Source: Candidatus Hemicellulosilyticus sp. P3
GTDB lineage: Bacteria; Bacteroidota; Bacteroidia; Bacteroidales; P3
Assembly (NCBI GenBank): GCA_001543385.1
Contig: LPNH01000002.1
Coordinates: 163,730-227,729, forward strand
Reading direction: 5' to 3'
DNA: 64,000 nucleotides
Shown here: positions 15,805-26,483 of the stretch, piece after piece
Layout: each line of letters opens with the position of its first letter
How positions within the stretch are numbered: position 1 is the stretch's first letter
Translations under genes and position numbers: made by a program
Notes under the pieces: model-generated
Databases searched by the model: none
What the model was told of the DNA's origin: nothing
Seen by the model: only the letters and a program-made list of their open reading frames with translations

Positions 15805-17259
15805 TTATTTTTTGCGAAATGTCACCTCAAGCCAATCCGACAGGTTTCCGGCGCCGGACGGAGCAAAACTGTCGTCGACATTGTTGACATAGTGCGCAGC
15901 GGCAGGCGTATCGGCAAAGAAACGGCGTAACACCTCCAACCTGCGCTCGTTGATCATACTGTTGACATAGGCATCGGTCGTTCGGCTGCAGTGCAACACA
16001 AAGGTGACATGGAGGCCGGGGTTGTCGTGCAGAAACCGGCGCATCGACTCCAGTTGCCGCCCGGCATCGGCGGTGAGCGTCACATCGGCATTGTCGCCAA
16101 AGGGATTGTACAGATGTAACGGTGTGTCAAGCGACCAACCGTGGAGCACCACATCGCGGCGTAGTGGCTGCAGCAGCTCGCCGTGACGATGGCGCTCATT
16201 GATAAGTTCTGTCGCGGTGAAGCAGGCCTCATAAGAGTAGCGCAACTCGTAAGGTTTTCCGGCCTGCAGCGGCAGGCTGTAGCGGCCTTGCACATCGGTG
16301 ACGAGCGAAGCCAGCCGGCGGCCTTCGCACCACACGTCGACCCGGACGCCCCGCATAGGCGCATGAGAGGTATCGGTGACACGACCCGAAAGCAGAAAGC
16401 CCTCGGGAGTGCCGGCAAAGGAATACAGCGCCGGCTCGCCGTCACGTTGCGACACCCAATAAACCCTTCGCTGGACAGTGTCGACGACAAGTTCGTTGTC
16501 GCCGTGGCCACTGTTGACACCGTCGGGCAGCCGCTGCACCTCGGCCTCGGCGACTCGCGCCGGAGCGGCAGTGTCGGCGCCGGAAGCTGTCAGGAGTTGC
16601 GTGGCGTAAAGACGCCATGTGGATAGGTCGAGACTATCACGCCCGCGCGAGGCAAAAAACAGGTGGTTGCCGCTGATAAAAGGCGATGTCTCGTCGCCGA
16701 ACGTATTGACATGCCGGCCCATATTGACCGGGGCGGACCAGCCTTTCTCTGTCAGAACGCTGTACCATAGGTCCATGCCAGCCCCCGTTTGCAGGCGGGC
16801 GGCGAAAACCATAAGACGGCCGTCGGCCGAAAAGACGGGATGCGTGACACCATGCCTGATGCGGCCTATCTTGACACGACGGGCCTTGGGAGCCTTACCT
16901 TCGCGCGGAACCAATTCATAGAGGCTTGTGCGGCCACGCTTGTCTAATGTGGTGTAAAAGAGGTTGCCTGTGACAGGATGGCACACCGCATAGTCAATAC
17001 GCTTGTCGAGACCATTCATCGACACATCGCCCACCAGACCCAGCACCTCGCCCTGCCGGCGGTCGGCACGCAGCATGAGTCCGGCTGAGTAGACAAAGAG
17101 ATTGTCGCCCGTCAACGACAAGACGGCGTCGTTGCCGGGCAGTGCCACCGCCTGAGGCCGCGACACCGAGGCATAGGTCTCCGCAGACTGGCCCCGCAAA
17201 ACCTGCGGGACGAACAGTACAGCCAGCAGACCTGCATAGAATATCGGACGGTATATCAT
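15805..17259 (-). CDS. PD40 repeat / carboxypeptidase-regulatory-like / OmpA-like exported protein
   Basis: The 484-residue protein begins with a signal peptide (MIYRPIFYAGLLAVLF, cut near GQSA). The first half has PD40-type propeller repeats, for example HPVFSADGRLMVFAA and SPFISGNHLFFASRG. A carboxypeptidase-regulatory-like domain follows (LSGRVTDTSHAPMRGVRVDV), and the end resembles an OmpA-like domain (LHVTFVLHCSRTT, INERRLEVLRRFF). The order recalls PorE/SprE-type proteins of the type IX secretion system but lacks the TPR part. ATG 17259 is preferred to the GTG eight codons upstream; it lies 32 bases after lon and is probably cotranscribed. Confidence 0.72.
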   Translation of the reverse strand: MIYRPIFYAGLLAVLFVPQVLRGQSAETYASVSRPQAVALPGNDAVLSLTGDNLFVYSAGLMLRADRRQGEVLGLVGDVSMNGLDKRIDYAVCHPVTGNLFYTTLDKRGRTSLYELVPREGKAPKARRVKIGRIRHGVTHPVFSADGRLMVFAARLQTGAGMDLWYSVLTEKGWSAPVNMGRHVNTFGDETSPFISGNHLFFASRGRDSLDLSTWRLYATQLLTASGADTAAPARVAEAEVQRLPDGVNSGHGDNELVVDTVQRRVYWVSQRDGEPALYSFAGTPEGFLLSGRVTDTSHAPMRGVRVDVWCEGRRLASLVTDVQGRYSLPLQAGKPYELRYSYEACFTATELINERHRHGELLQPLRRDVVLHGWSLDTPLHLYNPFGDNADVTLTADAGRQLESMRRFLHDNPGLHVTFVLHCSRTTDAYVNSMINERRLEVLRRFFADTPAAAHYVNNVDDSFAPSGAGNLSDWLEVTFRKK

Positions 17260-17291
17260 GTCGCTAACAGTTACAACAGGCACTGCGCCCC

Positions 17292-19724
17292 CTACTCCAG
17301 GACAATGGGCAACGCCTCTGACATTTCACGGATGTAATGGAATGTGAGCCCCTGCAGATAGTCGGCCTTGATGTCTTCGACGTCGCGTCTGTTGTCTTCG
17401 CACAACAGAATGTCCGTAATACCCGCCCGCTTGGCGGCCAAAATCTTTTCGCGTATGCCGCCGACAGGGGTCACCGCTCCACGCAACGTGATCTCGCCTG
17501 TCATGGCATAGTTGGCACGCACCTTGCGGTTGGTGAATGTCGACACCATGGCCACAAACATGGTGATGCCGGCCGACGGGCCGTCTTTAGGTGTGGCGCC
17601 CTCGGGCACATGGATGTGGAGATTGGTCTCATCGATATGCGACGGGTCGACACCGAAACGCCCGGCGTTGGCCTTGAGGTATTCGAAAGCCAGCGTGGCC
17701 GACTCTTTCATCACATCGCCCAGATTGCCCGTGAGCGACAGGGTGCCTTTCCCTTTCGACACGGACGACTCGATGAAAAGGATCTCGCCCCCCACCTGTG
17801 TCCAGGCCAACCCCGTCACCACGCCGACCTTCGACTCGTTGCCGCGGCGCTCGCTATTGTGGACAGGAAGGCCCAGCAACTCTTTCAGCTCGCCGCATCG
17901 CACCCGCTTGTCAAACGTTTCGCCCGATGCTTTCTGCACCGCCTTGCGGCGCACAATCTTGGCAATGGTCTTCTCCAGCTGACGCACACCGCTCTCGCGC
18001 GTGTAGTCGCCGATGACGGCGGTCAGCACCTCTTTGTCAAACTTCAGCTCTCCCCTGCGGAAGCCGTGTTCCTTGAGTTGGCGCGGAATGAGGTAGTGCG
18101 ACGCTATTTCGAGCTTCTCCTCCAGGATATAGCCACTCAGGTCAATAACCTCCATGCGGTCGAGCAGCGCCGGCTGTATGGTGCCGAGGGTGTTGGCAGT
18201 AGCAATAAAGAGCGCGTTCGAGAGGTCAAAGTCGACATCCAGATAGTTGTCGTGAAAGGCACTGTTTTGCTCCGGGTCGAGCACTTCAAGCAACGCCGAG
18301 GTGGGGTCACCGTTATGGCTCATGCCGTGCACCTTGTCAATCTCGTCGAGCACAAAGACCGGGTTGGAGGTGCCGGCTTTCTTGAAGCCCTGGATGATGC
18401 GCCCGGGCATGGCGCCGATGTAAGTGCGCCGGTGGCCGCGGATTTCCGCCTCGTCGTGCAGCCCGCCCAGCGCCACACGGACATATTTACGGTTCATGGC
18501 CGCGGCAATGCTCTTGCCCAGCGATGTCTTGCCCGTGCCCGGAGGACCTACCAGGCAGATGATGGGCGATTTAGCCGTTCCGTCTTTGGACTGCTGCTGT
18601 TTCAGTTGGATGACAGCCAGGTATTCAAGGATGCGCTCCTTCACCTTTTCAATACCGTAATGGTCGCGGTCCAGCACCTTGCGGGCATGGTCGATGCGCA
18701 GATTGTCCCGGCTGAACTCACCCCACGGAAGCGACAGCATCAGGTCGAGGTAGTTGAGCTGCACCGAGTAGTCCGGCGACTGTGTCGAGTAGCGCTGCAG
18801 TTTCTGCAACTCTTTTTCAAATATCTCCGCCACGGAGTCATTCCACAGTTTGTCGTTGGCCCGTGCGCGCAGGGCGGCCACATCCTGCTCGGCAGGGTTG
18901 CCTCCCAGCTCGTCCTGGATGACCCGCATCTGCTGGTTGAGGAAATATTCGCGCTGCTGACGGTCCAGCTCGTGGCGGGCCTTGTCCTGCACCTCGTCGC
19001 GCACGTGCAGGAAAGCCATCTCCTCGTCCATCATCAGCAACAGAGCGACCAGGCGGTCTTCATATCCCGGGCATTCCAGCAGCTGCTGCTTGTCGTAAGC
19101 CGACGCCTCCATGTGTGAGGCAATATAGTTAATGAGGATCTTGTCGCTGCCAATGTTCTTGATGCCCGCGGCCGCCTCCTGCCCCCGCCCTTTGGCTTTG
19201 AGCAGGGCGGCATAGCGCTTGCGCAGGGTGGTGATGTTGGTGCGGAAGTTACGCTTGTTGCGGATGGTGTCCGACTCGTCGATCAAGGCGATGCGACCAT
19301 GCATATAGGGTGTCTCGTCCGTAATCTCAAGCAGATTGAATTTCATGATACCCTGCACCACAGCCATCGTGGTGTCGTTGGGCAGGTCGAACACCTTGAG
19401 CACACGCGCCACCACCCCCTTGCTGAAAAGGTCTGCCATGGTCGGCTCTTCCACCTCATTACTCTGTGTCACCACACCGATATGCGCGTTCTGGCGCCCG
19501 GCCATCTTGAGCAGCTGCACCGACTTGGCACGGCTGGCCGCAATGGGCAGGATGACCCCCGGGAAGAGCACATTCTCGCGGATGGGCAGCACCGGCAGCG
19601 TGTCGGGTATGTCGGAGTCGGAAAGCAGGAAGTCCTCTTCCTCCTTGGATATGAGCGGTATAAACTCTGTGTGGGCGATAAGCCCGTCCATCAGTTCTTC
19701 GTCAAAGTGGAATCTTGATTTCAT
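17292..19724 (-). CDS. lon: ATP-dependent protease Lon
   Basis: The 810-residue protein is complete: an N-terminal LON substrate domain ([14 protein letters not shown]), a coiled-coil region, the AAA module with Walker [13 protein letters not shown] and Walker [11 protein letters not shown], and the protease domain with catalytic Ser in [11 protein letters not shown] and Lys in the LAAKRAG helix. It degrades misfolded and regulatory proteins in the cytoplasm. The PD40/OmpA-like gene follows closely downstream. Confidence 0.97.
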   Translation of the reverse strand: MKSRFHFDEELMDGLIAHTEFIPLISKEEEDFLLSDSDIPDTLPVLPIRENVLFPGVILPIAASRAKSVQLLKMAGRQNAHIGVVTQSNEVEEPTMADLFSKGVVARVLKVFDLPNDTTMAVVQGIMKFNLLEITDETPYMHGRIALIDESDTIRNKRNFRTNITTLRKRYAALLKAKGRGQEAAAGIKNIGSDKILINYIASHMEASAYDKQQLLECPGYEDRLVALLLMMDEEMAFLHVRDEVQDKARHELDRQQREYFLNQQMRVIQDELGGNPAEQDVAALRARANDKLWNDSVAEIFEKELQKLQRYSTQSPDYSVQLNYLDLMLSLPWGEFSRDNLRIDHARKVLDRDHYGIEKVKERILEYLAVIQLKQQQSKDGTAKSPIICLVGPPGTGKTSLGKSIAAAMNRKYVRVALGGLHDEAEIRGHRRTYIGAMPGRIIQGFKKAGTSNPVFVLDEIDKVHGMSHNGDPTSALLEVLDPEQNSAFHDNYLDVDFDLSNALFIATANTLGTIQPALLDRMEVIDLSGYILEEKLEIASHYLIPRQLKEHGFRRGELKFDKEVLTAVIGDYTRESGVRQLEKTIAKIVRRKAVQKASGETFDKRVRCGELKELLGLPVHNSERRGNESKVGVVTGLAWTQVGGEILFIESSVSKGKGTLSLTGNLGDVMKESATLAFEYLKANAGRFGVDPSHIDETNLHIHVPEGATPKDGPSAGITMFVAMVSTFTNRKVRANYAMTGEITLRGAVTPVGGIREKILAAKRAGITDILLCEDNRRDVEDIKADYLQGLTFHYIREMSEALPIVLE

Positions 19725-19862
19725 AATGGCGTTGCGCTGTTTTTATCATCGGGCCGCGGCGACGGTGTGAATTATTTGATACGTCGGTTAGATGCAAAAA
19801 GTTTCGAACGTGGCCCCATAGCATACTATCAAGAACCGTGCCAAAAGGGTGGCGGAAAAGAA

Positions 19863-19892
19863 GGGAGCCGCACATTAAATTGCGCGGCTCCC
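19863..19892 (-). terminator. Terminator of rpmE2
   Basis: GGGAGCCGC (19863-19871) pairs with GCGGCTCCC (19884-19892); leftward a T-rich stretch (TTCTTTTCC) follows. It lies about 100 bases after the rpmE2 stop and before the lon start at 19724. Confidence 0.65.
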
Positions 19893-19994
19893 TGTCTCTA
19901 AAACAAATTACGGGTCAATTCCATCGGGCGCCCTCCGCCCCGGCAGGCCGACAGTGTCGACATCCGGATCGGCGGCGCCGTTCAAAACGATGCC

Positions 19995-20252
19995 TTACTT
20001 CTTGGCATACTTTTTGTACTTGCTCATGAACTTGTCGACGCGTCCGGCGGTGTCGACGAGTTTCAGCTTGCCGGTGAAGAAAGGATGGGAGGTGTTGGAG
20101 ATTTCCAACTTGACAACAGGATATTCCTTGCCGTCGGTGTAGACGACAGTCTCCTTGGTGCTGGCGCAGCTGCGCGTGAGAATCATATTGTCATTGGACA
20201 TGTCTTTGAAGACGACAAGCCGGTAGTTCTCGGGATGGATTCCTTTTTTCAT
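19995..20252 (-). CDS. rpmE2: 50S ribosomal protein L31 type B
   Basis: The 85-residue protein has the L31 start [17 protein letters not shown], the central [20 protein letters not shown] and the tail [20 protein letters not shown]. It lacks the CxxC zinc ligands of type A, so it is the zinc-free paralogue; in Bacteroidota this is usually the main L31. It has its own promoter and terminator and is a single-gene transcript. Confidence 0.96.
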   Translation of the reverse strand: MKKGIHPENYRLVVFKDMSNDNMILTRSCASTKETVVYTDGKEYPVVKLEISNTSHPFFTGKLKLVDTAGRVDKFMSKYKKYAKK

Positions 20253-20327
20253 AATCGGTCTTTTTTGCCGTTTTAAGCAGTGGCTCTTAAACGATTGTTA
20301 TCAAATTATCGGTTAACTTTGAGGTTG

Positions 20328-20358
20328 CAAAGATACGCATTTTTTTTTATCCGGCAAA
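20328..20358 (-). promoter_or_regulatory. Promoter of rpmE2
   Basis: On the minus strand TTTG (20358-20355), 19 bases, then TATCTTTG (20335-20328) match the Bacteroidota consensus. The predicted leader is about 70 bases, room for autoregulation. Confidence 0.78.
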
Positions 20359-20464
20359 TTATTTTCAACGCAACGGACGGGCCGGGGTGGAACCGGCCGG
20401 AGCACAGGGCGCGTCGGTGTATGGATGTTTATAAAACGGAACCTATAAATTGATAAAAATACTG

Positions 20465-20472
20465 TACATTTG
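20465..20472 (+). promoter_or_regulatory. -7 element before the acyltransferase-purL transcript
   Basis: TACATTTG fits TAnnTTTG and ends 5 bases before the ATG at 20478, so the leader would be extremely short or absent. No clear -33 element is seen. Confidence 0.5.
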
Positions 20473-20477
20473 CAGCC

Positions 20478-21035
20478 ATGAAAAAATTATTCATCGGCAT
20501 CGCCCGTCTCTGCGGGTGGAAATATGATGTTCCGCCGCGCGGCACCCGCCCCGAAATCGAACGCTGTGTGATGATCATGGCACCCCACACCTCCAGCCTC
20601 GACTTCTATCTCGGCGCCACCTGTCTGTGGAAACTGGGCGTCAACTTCCGTGTCTTCATCAAGCAGGACTACTTCAAATATCCCGTCGTGGGTTGGCTGC
20701 TGCGGCGCATCGGCGCGGTGCCTGTCAACCGCGGCAACCGCCACAACGGGCTGGTCGAGCATGCCGTGAAAGCCTACAGCCAGTCGGAACGCTTCGTCAT
20801 GGTCATCACCCCAGAAGGCACCCGCAAACCCACCCGTCACTGGAAGCGCGGCTTCTACGAGATAGCCATGGCCGCACATGTGCCCGTCGTGTTCACCTAT
20901 GTCGACTACGGCAAGAAACGGATGGGCGTCGGGCCCCGCTTCGACCCCACAGGCGACTGGGACCGCGACATTGCCCGCATCAAAGAGTACTACCGCGGCA
21001 TCCAAGCCAAACACCCTGAGAATTTTATTATCTAA
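20478..21035 (+). CDS. PlsC-family lysophospholipid acyltransferase
   Basis: The 185-residue protein has the acyltransferase block I APHTSSLDF (the H-x4-D catalytic pair) near residue 35, the glycerol-phosphate-binding VPVNRG near 80 and PEGTRKP near 110. It belongs to the short glycerol acyltransferase group that acylates lysophosphatidate or related lipids at the inner membrane; the exact acceptor is not decided. It is 14 bases ahead of purL and probably shares its transcript. Confidence 0.85.
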   Translation: MKKLFIGIARLCGWKYDVPPRGTRPEIERCVMIMAPHTSSLDFYLGATCLWKLGVNFRVFIKQDYFKYPVVGWLLRRIGAVPVNRGNRHNGLVEHAVKAYSQSERFVMVITPEGTRKPTRHWKRGFYEIAMAAHVPVVFTYVDYGKKRMGVGPRFDPTGDWDRDIARIKEYYRGIQAKHPENFII

Positions 21036-21049
21036 ACACATAACTACAC

Positions 21050-24000
21050 ATGGTAAGACGAATCTTCGTTGAAAAGAAACCGCAATATGCCGTCCGCGCC
21101 CACGAACTGCGCGACGAGATGGCTGATTATCTGAACATCAAAGACTGCAATGTGCGTGTGCTGATCCGCTACGACGTGGAGAACGTCAGCGACGAAACTT
21201 TCCGTAAAGCCCTGACCACCGTGTTCAGCGAACCGCCGGTGGACGACCTCTACGAAGAGACCTTCCCGCACCGCGACGAAGACTTCTGCTTCACGGTGGA
21301 ATACCTGCCGGGCCAGTTCGACCAGCGGGCCGACTCGGCGGAGCAGTGCGTCAAGCTGCTCAACGACAGCGAAATCCCCGTCATCCGGTCGGCCACGACA
21401 TACGTCATCGGCGGCGCCCTGACCGCCGAGCAGCAAAAGGCCGTGGTGGCCCACTGCGTCAACCCCGTCGACAGCCGCACCACCGACGCCCCCAAGCCTG
21501 CCACGCTGGAGGAGCGCTACGACGAGCCCGCCGACGTCATCACCTTCGACGGTTTCAAAGAGATGGCGGAAGGCGACCTCAAAGGGCTCTACGACTCGCT
21601 GGGATTAGCCATGACCTTTGCCGACTTCCGGCATATCCAGCGCTACTTCCGCGACGACGAACACCGCGACCCCACCATGACCGAGATCCGTGTGCTCGAC
21701 ACCTACTGGAGCGACCACTGCCGCCACACCACCTTCGCCACCGAACTGAAAGACGTACACTTCGACGACGGCCGCTACCGCCCCCTTATCGAAGGCGCTT
21801 TCCAGCAATATCTCGCCGACCATAAAGAGCAGTACGCCGGCCGCACAGACAAGTATGTCTGCCTGATGGACATCGGCACCCTCGCCGCCAAACGGCTGAA
21901 ACGCAGCGGCCACCTCGACGACCAGGAGCCCAGTGACGAAATCAACGCCTGCTCCATCGTCGTGCCCGTGGTCATCGACGGCAACGAAGAGGAGTGGCTC
22001 GTCAACTTCAAGAACGAGACGCACAACCACCCCACTGAGATCGAGCCCTTCGGTGGCGCCGCCACCTGTCTGGGCGGCTGCATCCGCGACCCGCTTTCGG
22101 GCCGCACCTATGTCTACCAAGCCATGCGCGTCACCGGCGCCGCCGACCCCACCCGGCCGCTCGCCGACACCCTGCCCGGCAAGCTGCCGCAGCGCAAGAT
22201 TGTCACCACCGCCGCCCGCGGCTACAGCAGCTACGGCAACCAGATAGGCCTGGCCACCGGTCTCGTCAACGAGATCTACCACCCCGGCTATGTAGCCAAG
22301 CGCATGGAGATCGGCGCCGTCATCGCCGCCGCGCCACGCCGCGCCGTACAGCGTCTCACCTCCGACCCCGGCGACGTCATCATCCTGCTCGGCGGCCGCA
22401 CCGGCCGCGACGGCATCGGCGGCGCCACGGGAGCCTCGAAAAGCCACACCACCCAGTCGCTCACCACCTGCGGCGCCGAGGTGCAGAAAGGCAACGCCCC
22501 CACCGAGCGCAAGATACAGCGCCTCTTCCGTCGCGAGGAGGTCAGCCACCTCATCAAGAAATGCAACGACTTCGGCGCCGGCGGCGTCAGCGTCGCCATC
22601 GGCGAGCTGGCCGACGGACTGCTCATCAACCTGGACAAAGTGCCCAAGAAATATGCCGGCCTCGACGGCACCGAGCTGGCCATCAGCGAGAGCCAAGAGC
22701 GCATGGCCGTCGTCGTCGACCCCAAAGATGTCGACGCGATGCTGCGCTATGCCGACGAGGAGAACCTCGAGGCCACCGTCGTGGCCACCGTCACCGCCGA
22801 ACCCCGCATGGTCATCCAGTGGCGCGGCAAAGAGATTGTCAACCTCAGCCGCCGCTTCATCGACACCAACGGCGCCCGCCAGGAGACCGCCGTCCGGGTG
22901 AAGATGCCCGCTGAGCCCGCCAAGCCCGCCGAATCTGCCAGATCCGTCAAAGAAGTTTGGCTGGACACCCTCGGCGACCTCAACGTCTGCTCGCAGAAGG
23001 GCCTTGTCGAGATGTTCGACAGCAGCATCGGCGCACGGAGTGTACTGATGCCCTTCGGCGGCATCTACCAGAACACGCCCACACAGGTGATGGCGGCCGG
23101 ACTGCCGCTGCTTGACGGCCACTGCGACTTGGTGACGCTGATGTCCTACGGCCTCGACCCCTACCTCATGTCGTGGAGCCCCTTCCACGGCGCAGCATGG
23201 AATGTGGTCAACAGTGTGGCCAAGATTGCCGCCGCCGGCGGTGACGCCAGCCGGGTGCGGCTCACCTTCCAGGAATATTTCAAGAAGCTGGGCACCGACC
23301 CCTACCGCTGGGGCGAACCGTTCGCTGCACTGCTCGGCGCCTACAACGCCCAGATGGGGCTGAAGCTGCCCGCCATCGGCGGCAAGGACAGCATGAGCGG
23401 CAGCTTCAACGACATCGACGTCCCCCCCACCCTCTGCTCCTTTGCCGTGGGCACCACCACCTTGGACCACACCGTCAGCCCCGAACTGAAACACAGCGGC
23501 GACAGGCTGCTGCTGCTTGATGTGCGCGAAGACGAATACGGCATGCCCGTCTATGACGACGTGCTGGCGCAGTATGCCGCCCTGCACCGCGCCGTTCTCG
23601 ACGGCCAGGTGCGCAGCGCCTACGTCGTGGGCTTCGGCGGCATCGTCGAGGCCGTCAGCAAGATGGCCTTCGGCAACATGAAAGGCGTCCGCCTCGCCGC
23701 CGATGCCTCGCAATGGCCCGAACTCACCGCCCGCCACTATGGCAACATTGTGGTCGAGGTGGCCGCCGACACCGCCGCCGACCAGCTGCCCTTCCGCTGC
23801 ACCGAGATAGGCCGCGTCACCGACGACCCCTGCTTCGAGCTGGGCGGCGAATGCATCGCCCTTACCGAAGCCCTCGCCGCTTGGCAGAAGCCCCTCGAAG
23901 GCGTTTTCCCGACCCGCACCGTAGGATCGAAAAGCGGGGAACGGAAAGCGGACAACGTGAACACCCCGCTCTTCACGGCATCCGCCCCACTCCGACATTC

Positions 24001-24829
24001 AACATTCAACATTCAACATTCGCTATCAGCGAAGCCCCACGTCTTCATCCCCGCCTTCCCCGGCACCAACTGCGAGTACGACTCGGCACGCGCCTTCCAC
24101 CGCGCCGGCGCCGACAGCGAGATTATCGTCTTCCGCAACCAGAACGGGCAGCAGATACGCGAAAGCGTCGACGCCTACGTCCGCGCCATCGACAACAGCC
24201 AGATTGTCATGATCCCCGGCGGCTTCTCGGCCGGCGACGAGCCCGAAGGCAGCGCCAAATTCATCACCAGCGTCTTCCGCAACCCCCGCATCAGCGAGGC
24301 GGTGATGAACCTGCTGCAGAAACGCGACGGGCTGATGCTCGGCATCTGCAACGGTTTCCAGGCCCTCGTCAAACTCGGCCTCGTGCCCTACGGCGAAATC
24401 CGGCCCCAGGCCGAAGACGCCCCCACGCTGACCTTCAACACCATCGGCCGCCACCAGAGCAAGATGGCCTACACGCGCGTCGCCTCCAACCTCAGCCCCT
24501 GGCTGCAGCAAGCCGAGCCGGGCAAAGTGTACGCCATCCCCGTCTCGCACGGCGAAGGCCGTTTCGTGGCGCCACAACCGTGGATTGACCGGCTCTTTGC
24601 CAACGGCCAGGTGGCCACCCAGTACTGCAACCTCGACGGCCAACCCACCATGGACGAGGAGTACAACATGAACGGCTCCTTCTGCGCCATCGAAGGCATC
24701 ACCAGCCCCGACGGCCGCGTCTTCGGCAAGATGGGCCACAGCGAGCGCCGCACCTACCGCAGCGCCAGCAACATCGACTTCCCCGGCGACCAGCGCATCT
24801 TCGAAAGCGGCGTCGAGTACTTCAAATAA
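21050..24829 (+). CDS. purL: Phosphoribosylformylglycinamidine synthase (single-chain PurL)
   Basis: The 1259-residue enzyme makes FGAM from FGAR, glutamine and ATP in purine synthesis. It has an N-terminal PurS-like domain, the linker with YWSDHCRHTTF, two AIRS-type ATP domains (FKNETHNHPTEIEPF; GGKDSMSG) and a C-terminal glutaminase domain with the nucleophile in LGICNGFQ and the catalytic His/Glu in VSHGEGRF. Between the synthase and glutaminase domains lies an odd polar insert of about 44 residues encoded by ACATTCA repeats (23905-24040). All catalytic parts remain in frame. Confidence 0.97.
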   Translation: MVRRIFVEKKPQYAVRAHELRDEMADYLNIKDCNVRVLIRYDVENVSDETFRKALTTVFSEPPVDDLYEETFPHRDEDFCFTVEYLPGQFDQRADSAEQCVKLLNDSEIPVIRSATTYVIGGALTAEQQKAVVAHCVNPVDSRTTDAPKPATLEERYDEPADVITFDGFKEMAEGDLKGLYDSLGLAMTFADFRHIQRYFRDDEHRDPTMTEIRVLDTYWSDHCRHTTFATELKDVHFDDGRYRPLIEGAFQQYLADHKEQYAGRTDKYVCLMDIGTLAAKRLKRSGHLDDQEPSDEINACSIVVPVVIDGNEEEWLVNFKNETHNHPTEIEPFGGAATCLGGCIRDPLSGRTYVYQAMRVTGAADPTRPLADTLPGKLPQRKIVTTAARGYSSYGNQIGLATGLVNEIYHPGYVAKRMEIGAVIAAAPRRAVQRLTSDPGDVIILLGGRTGRDGIGGATGASKSHTTQSLTTCGAEVQKGNAPTERKIQRLFRREEVSHLIKKCNDFGAGGVSVAIGELADGLLINLDKVPKKYAGLDGTELAISESQERMAVVVDPKDVDAMLRYADEENLEATVVATVTAEPRMVIQWRGKEIVNLSRRFIDTNGARQETAVRVKMPAEPAKPAESARSVKEVWLDTLGDLNVCSQKGLVEMFDSSIGARSVLMPFGGIYQNTPTQVMAAGLPLLDGHCDLVTLMSYGLDPYLMSWSPFHGAAWNVVNSVAKIAAAGGDASRVRLTFQEYFKKLGTDPYRWGEPFAALLGAYNAQMGLKLPAIGGKDSMSGSFNDIDVPPTLCSFAVGTTTLDHTVSPELKHSGDRLLLLDVREDEYGMPVYDDVLAQYAALHRAVLDGQVRSAYVVGFGGIVEAVSKMAFGNMKGVRLAADASQWPELTARHYGNIVVEVAADTAADQLPFRCTEIGRVTDDPCFELGGECIALTEALAAWQKPLEGVFPTRTVGSKSGERKADNVNTPLFTASAPLRHSTFNIQHSLSAKPHVFIPAFPGTNCEYDSARAFHRAGADSEIIVFRNQNGQQIRESVDAYVRAIDNSQIVMIPGGFSAGDEPEGSAKFITSVFRNPRISEAVMNLLQKRDGLMLGICNGFQALVKLGLVPYGEIRPQAEDAPTLTFNTIGRHQSKMAYTRVASNLSPWLQQAEPGKVYAIPVSHGEGRFVAPQPWIDRLFANGQVATQYCNLDGQPTMDEEYNMNGSFCAIEGITSPDGRVFGKMGHSERRTYRSASNIDFPGDQRIFESGVEYFK

Positions 24830-24864
24830 GATTGTCCCGCAGCCCCATGGAGACTGCGACCATC

Positions 24865-24897
24865 GAAGATAGGAGACCCCTGTGGTCTCCTATCTTC
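24865..24897 (+). terminator. Terminator of purL
   Basis: GAAGATAGGAGACC (24865-24878) pairs perfectly with GGTCTCCTATCTTC (24884-24897) across a five-base loop, 36 bases after the stop. It separates purL from the restriction-modification locus. Confidence 0.7.
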
Positions 24898-24914
24898 TAA
24901 ATATAAAAAAGACA

Positions 24915-26477
24915 ATGGCCAAACAAACAAAACCCAAGCAAACGAAATCGATGGAATCGGCCCTTTGGGAGTCGTGCAACAAACTGCGCGGTGCCGTCGA
25001 GCCTGCCGAATACAAACACGTCGTCCTCTCCCTCATCTTCCTCAAATATGCCGGCGACCGCTTCGAGCAGCGGCAGCAGGAGCTTATTGCGCAAGGTCTG
25101 AAAGAGTATGTCGACCAAGTGGAGTTCTATACGGCAGAGAATGTCTTCTATCTGCCGCCCAAGTGCCGCTGGGCATACATTATGGAGAACGCCAAGCAGC
25201 CCAATATCTTCCAGATAATCGACGACGCCCTTGTCGACATCGAGAAGAAGAACAAACAGCTGGAGGGCGCTCTGCCCTACAACTACTATTCCAACCTGGG
25301 ACTGGACAAGACCAAATTCGCCTCGCTGCTCGATGAAATCAACAAGCTGGACACCGTCGCAGATACCGAGAACGACCTCATCGGGCGCGTGTATGAGTAT
25401 TTCCTTGGCAAGTTCGCCATCGCCGAGGGCAAGGGCAAGGGCGAATACTACACCCCCAAATCTATCGTCAACCTCATCGCCGAACTTATCGAGCCTTACG
25501 ACGGCAAGATCTACGACCCCTGCTGCGGATCGGGCGGTATGTTCGTCCAGTCGATGAAGTTCGTCAAGGCCCATCACGGCAATATGAAGAATGTGAGCGT
25601 CTATGGGCAGGAGAACACCAACACCACTTTCAAGCTGGCGCGTATGAACCTCGCCATCCGGGGCATCTCGGCCGACATCCGTCAGGGCGACACCTTCCAC
25701 AACGACCACCATCCCGACCTCAAGGCCGACTACATCATGGCCAATCCGCCCTTCAACCAGAAGGACTGGCGCGAAACCAACCAACTCACACAGGACGGAC
25801 GTTGGGACGGCTACGACACTCCACCCACCTCCAACGCCAACTACGGCTGGATATTGAATATATTTTCAAAACTCTCCACCCGCGGCGTGGCGGGTTTCCT
25901 GCTGGCCAACGGTGCGCTGAGTGCCGACGGCACCGAGCTGGCCATCCGCCGCAAGCTCATCGAGAACGACAAGGTGGAGGCCATCATCATCCTGCCGCGC
26001 AATATGTTCTACTCCACCGACATCAGCGTCACGCTCTGGATACTGAACAACAACAAGAAAGCCCGTGTGGAGACCAAGAACGGCGAAGAGGTGCACTATC
26101 GCGACCGCGAGGGCGAAGTGCTCTTCATCGACCTGCGGCAGAAAGGCGAGCCCTTCGAGAAGAAGTACATCCAGTTCTCGCCAGAGCAGATACGTGAGAT
26201 TGCCGACACCTACCACAACTGGCAGCGGGCAGGCTACGAGCAGACCTACCACAACGAACCCGAATACTGCTACTCCGCCACACGCAACGAGATTGCGCAG
26301 AAAGGCTACAGCCTCGTCCCCAGCAAATACATTGAGTTCCGCAACCGCGACGAGCAGATAGACTTCGACGCCAAGATGCGCGAACTTCAAACCGACCTCC
26401 GCGACCTCTTCCAGCAAGAGGAAGAAAGCACAAAAGAATTAAAGTCCCTTTTTGAGAAATTGGGATACAAAATCTGA
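24915..26477 (+). CDS. hsdM: Type I restriction-modification DNA methyltransferase subunit M
   Basis: The 520-residue protein has the HsdM N-terminal helical domain and the N6-adenine methyltransferase core: motif I DPCCGSGG at 201-208 and motif IV NPPF at 277-280. It methylates the recognition site with HsdS and takes part in the HsdR2M2S nuclease. ATG 24915 gives the usual N terminus; an upstream in-frame start falls inside the purL terminator. Composition is close to the chromosome, unlike the cargo genes that follow. Confidence 0.95.
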   Translation: MAKQTKPKQTKSMESALWESCNKLRGAVEPAEYKHVVLSLIFLKYAGDRFEQRQQELIAQGLKEYVDQVEFYTAENVFYLPPKCRWAYIMENAKQPNIFQIIDDALVDIEKKNKQLEGALPYNYYSNLGLDKTKFASLLDEINKLDTVADTENDLIGRVYEYFLGKFAIAEGKGKGEYYTPKSIVNLIAELIEPYDGKIYDPCCGSGGMFVQSMKFVKAHHGNMKNVSVYGQENTNTTFKLARMNLAIRGISADIRQGDTFHNDHHPDLKADYIMANPPFNQKDWRETNQLTQDGRWDGYDTPPTSNANYGWILNIFSKLSTRGVAGFLLANGALSADGTELAIRRKLIENDKVEAIIILPRNMFYSTDISVTLWILNNNKKARVETKNGEEVHYRDREGEVLFIDLRQKGEPFEKKYIQFSPEQIREIADTYHNWQRAGYEQTYHNEPEYCYSATRNEIAQKGYSLVPSKYIEFRNRDEQIDFDAKMRELQTDLRDLFQQEEESTKELKSLFEKLGYKI

Positions 26478-26483
26478 TAAAAC

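Noticed and set aside
21605..23998. Long minus-strand frame of nearly 800 codons
   Set aside because: Antisense shadow of purL; Gly/Val/Ala-rich text without domain motifs.
24882..24914. Upstream in-frame start for hsdM
   Set aside because: It lies inside the 3' arm of the purL terminator; ATG 24915 gives the usual N terminus.
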